Positions 5,909 through 7,275 of a stretch of 7,275 bases of DNA are shown here, one piece after another. Under the pieces are notes generated by a model. It saw only the letters and a program-made list of their open reading frames with translations. It did no database searches and had not been told where the DNA came from. Position numbers and translations under genes: made by a program. Every line of letters starts with the position of its first letter. Positions within the stretch are counted from its first letter, which is position 1. The stretch spans positions 1-7,275 of the forward strand of contig JAVBTE010000096.1 in assembly GCA_031556335.1 (NCBI GenBank). Direction: 5' to 3'. Source of the DNA: Limiplasma sp031556335. GTDB taxonomy: Bacteria; Bacillota; Clostridia; Christensenellales; Aristaeellaceae.

Positions 5909-5915
5909 ACGATTA

Positions 5916-5957
5916 CAGGGGTTTCACCCCTGCACCCCACCAGGGGCATGCCCCTGG
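5916..5957. repeat. Double palindromic intergenic repeat between the 83-residue gene and rlmH
   Basis: Two GC-rich hairpins stand side by side: CAGGGGT-TTC-ACCCCTG (5916-5932) and the perfect palindrome CCAGGGGCATGCCCCTGG (5940-5957). The second begins 19 bases after the stop codon of the upstream minus-strand gene. There is no T tract, so it is not a normal terminator. A near copy of the second palindrome lies at 6320-6337, which suggests a dispersed REP-like repeat family. Confidence 0.6.
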
Positions 5958-5975
5958 ACCCTTCACTGGGTATTT

Positions 5976-6227
5976 TTATTCCTCCAGCTCGAAGGCTGTG
6001 GCGTCCACCCGCACATCCCGAAACAGCCGTTCGAAATAGGCGGAATCCGTGCCTTCAATCAGCAACGTAAAAAGTTCCTCCTGGGGCTCTACCCGGGCGA
6101 CCGCATGCAGCTGCCCCCGGGCGTCCCGAATGCGGCAGCCCGCCAGAAGGCCCGGATATTCCCGCTCCGCAAAAAGCAGCGCGCCTTTTTCGCCAATGGA
6201 AAGCACCTCATCCAAAAGACGGATCAT
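5976..6227 (-). CDS. Small hypothetical protein (83 residues)
   Basis: I do not recognise this family. The product is acidic, starts MIRLLDEVLSIGEKGALLFA and ends DATAFELEE. It has no membrane segment or signal peptide and no cysteine cluster. Alternating hydrophobic stretches (GALLFAEREYPGLLAGCRIRD, LHAVARVEP, LFTLLIEG) suggest a small beta-rich domain, followed by a segment YFERLFRDVRVD. It looks like a real gene because the ATG at 6227 follows AAAGGAG at 9 bases, coding fills the gap between yycJ and rlmH, and intergenic repeats border it on both sides. It probably belongs to the same transcription unit as its neighbours, but no function can be inferred. Confidence 0.72.
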   Translation of the reverse strand: MIRLLDEVLSIGEKGALLFAEREYPGLLAGCRIRDARGQLHAVARVEPQEELFTLLIEGTDSAYFERLFRDVRVDATAFELEE

Positions 6228-6311
6228 GACGTCGGCTCCTTTCGTAGGGGATGGATTTGTGAAGACTGCCTCTCCCGGAAGCTGTATGAAACCGCCACCA
6301 ACCCAATCGGG

Positions 6312-6345
6312 AGGGGGGGCCAGGGGCTGGCCCCTGGCAGCCCCC
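6312..6345. repeat. GC-rich palindromic intergenic repeat between yycJ and the 83-residue gene
   Basis: CCAGGGGC-TG-GCCCCTGG (6320-6337) forms an 8-base stem; runs of G on its left (from 6312) and CCCCC on its right (6341-6345) can extend it across a small internal loop. It differs in only the two central bases from the palindrome at 5940-5957. It lies 11 bases after the yycJ stop. It has no T tract. The rest of the gap (6228-6311) holds only the ribosome-binding site of the 83-residue gene. Confidence 0.6.
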
Positions 6346-6347
6346 TT

Positions 6348-7148
6348 CTAAGCCAGTTGGTACAGGTAGCTTGCCCGGTGCCGGGCGGCCACATGCAGCG
6401 TAACATCCTCGCCCACCCGCACGCCCGCCGCGGTCAGGGCCGCGTGGGTGGTTCGGTAGGCCATGTCCGGGGTGTTGTTTTCGCTGCTGAGGTGCCCCAG
6501 CAGCAAATGCTTGGCCCCGCTGTTTGCCAGCGTCACCGCCGCGTCGGCCCCGGCCTCGTTGCTGAGGTGGCCTTTTTGGCCCAAAATGCGGCTTTTCAGC
6601 CGGGCGGGGTAGTGGGGGTTGTGCTTTAAAAGGTCCGGGTCGTGGTTGCTTTCCAGAAGCACCAGCTCCGCCCCGGAGATGGCGTCGCACACGCCGGGGG
6701 CGAAATAGCCCAGGTCTGTGGCCACGGCCACGCTGTGCCGCCGCAAAAAGAAGCGGTAGCCCACGGGGTCGTTGGCGTCATGGGGAATGGAGAAGGCCGC
6801 CACCTCCATGCCCCCCGCAAAAAAGCTCTCCCCGGCGGTGATCACCACCCGGTCCCGGGCGGGAATGGGGCCCAGGGCGTTTTCCATGCCGGTCCAGGTG
6901 CCCTCGGTGGCGTAGATGGGAATGCCCAGCTTGCGGCTGACAATTCCTGCGCCCCGTACGTGGTCGCTGTGTTCGTGGGTGATGAGCATGGCTTTCAGAT
7001 CGCCGGGGTTCAGCCCGGCGGCCTGCATGGCCTCCAGCACCTGCCTGCCGCTCATGCCGCAGTCCACCAGCAGCGCGCCCTCGTCCGTCCCCAGGAACAC
7101 CGCGTTGCCGCTGGACCCGCTGAACAATGTGCAAAATTGAAAAGACAA
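6348..7148 (-). CDS. YycJ/WalJ-like metallo-beta-lactamase-fold protein
   Basis: The 266-residue cytosolic protein carries the metal-binding set of the metallo-beta-lactamase fold: THEHSDH at residues 57-63 (H58, H60, D62, H63), IPHDANDP with H123, ATDLG with D145, and LLLGHLS with H219. The start FCTLFSGSSGNAVFLG and DCGMSGR resemble YycJ (WalJ), a member encoded in the walRK neighbourhood of Firmicutes and linked to coordinating cell division or DNA replication and repair; its substrate is best treated as unknown. The expected length is about 265 residues. The start is a TTG at 7148, chosen because AAAGGGG lies 8 or so bases before it and because MSFQFCTLFSGSSGN fits the family. The gene heads the minus-strand block yycJ, unknown 83-residue gene, rlmH and secreted repeat protein. 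The walRK genes, if present, would be right of the window. Confidence 0.9.
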   Translation of the reverse strand: MSFQFCTLFSGSSGNAVFLGTDEGALLVDCGMSGRQVLEAMQAAGLNPGDLKAMLITHEHSDHVRGAGIVSRKLGIPIYATEGTWTGMENALGPIPARDRVVITAGESFFAGGMEVAAFSIPHDANDPVGYRFFLRRHSVAVATDLGYFAPGVCDAISGAELVLLESNHDPDLLKHNPHYPARLKSRILGQKGHLSNEAGADAAVTLANSGAKHLLLGHLSSENNTPDMAYRTTHAALTAAGVRVGEDVTLHVAARHRASYLYQLA

Positions 7149-7184
7149 GAAAATGTCCCCTTTGCGTCACAATGAATCCATGGA

Positions 7185-7201
7185 AATATACGATGTATAT
7201 T
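7185..7201. promoter_or_regulatory. Inverted repeat, candidate operator of yycJ
   Basis: AATATAC-GAT-GTATATT is a perfect 7-base inverted repeat with a 3-base centre. It overlaps the start of the candidate -10 region of the yycJ promoter, a usual place for a repressor-binding site. The regulator is not known. Confidence 0.4.
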
Positions 7202-7227
7202 GTATCACGAAGGGAGGAAAATGGGAA
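7199..7227 (-). promoter_or_regulatory. Candidate promoter of the yycJ gene block
   Basis: On the minus strand TACAAT (7204-7199) is preceded by TG, giving an extended -10, and 17 bases upstream lies TTCCCA (7227-7222), a weak -35 with four of six consensus bases. A start near 7192 would give a leader of about 44 bases before the TTG start. The sequence further right (7228-7275) is pyrimidine-rich on this strand and shows no recognisable gene. Confidence 0.5.
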
Positions 7228-7275
7228 GGAGGGGAGGAAGTTCAAAGGCGCGGAAGAATTTCCCGAAGGATAGGG

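Overview
The window looks like chromosomal DNA from a GC-rich, endospore-forming anaerobe of the Firmicutes, probably a Clostridia lineage near Oscillospiraceae/Ruminococcaceae. The evidence is an S-box (SAM-I) riboswitch in front of metK, a YlmC/YmxH-type PRC-barrel sporulation protein, a yycJ (walJ)-like gene near rlmH, strong AGGAGG Shine-Dalgarno sites with occasional GTG and TTG starts, and an RnfG-like FMN-binding protein. The genus cannot be fixed from the sequence alone.

Bases 1-1040 are a graveyard of mobile DNA. First comes what looks like the right end of an IS200/IS605-type element (about 1-158), with nested hairpins and a TTCAA end. It abuts a fragment of a ybaK/ebsC-type Cys-tRNA(Pro) deacylase gene on the minus strand (about 158-281). 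That in turn abuts an IS1182-family transposase remnant on the plus strand (about 282-1039), which lacks its N-terminus and has an internal deletion that removes the catalytic middle.

Bases 1059-2520 hold metK (minus strand) with a complete upstream control region: a consensus promoter, a SAM-I aptamer and an intrinsic terminator, followed by a strong ribosome-binding site. Immediately upstream is a ymxH/ylmC-like gene (2522-2791, minus).

A divergent plus-strand gene (2965-3954) has its own consensus promoter. It encodes a membrane-anchored protein with two tandem FMN-binding (RnfG/NqrC-type) domains, each with an SGAT flavinylation motif. Its ribosome-binding site lies in a predicted hairpin. 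A strong bidirectional terminator (4062-4112) separates it from the next block.

Bases 4136-7148 are four minus-strand genes, read from right to left: a YycJ/WalJ-like metallo-beta-lactamase-fold protein, an unrecognised 83-residue protein, RlmH (the 23S rRNA pseudouridine-1915 methyltransferase) and a secreted propeller-like repeat protein. Gaps are 89-120 bases, and the terminator at 4062-4112 could end the unit. Two of the gaps contain GC-rich palindromes of the same design, which look like dispersed intergenic repeats. The base 7149-7275 region holds a candidate promoter and an overlapping inverted repeat for yycJ.

No CRISPR array, tRNA or rRNA was found. The most unusual features are the layered IS/ybaK junctions with a possible TnpB guide RNA end, and the stand-alone double-flavin protein with a possibly sequestered ribosome-binding site.
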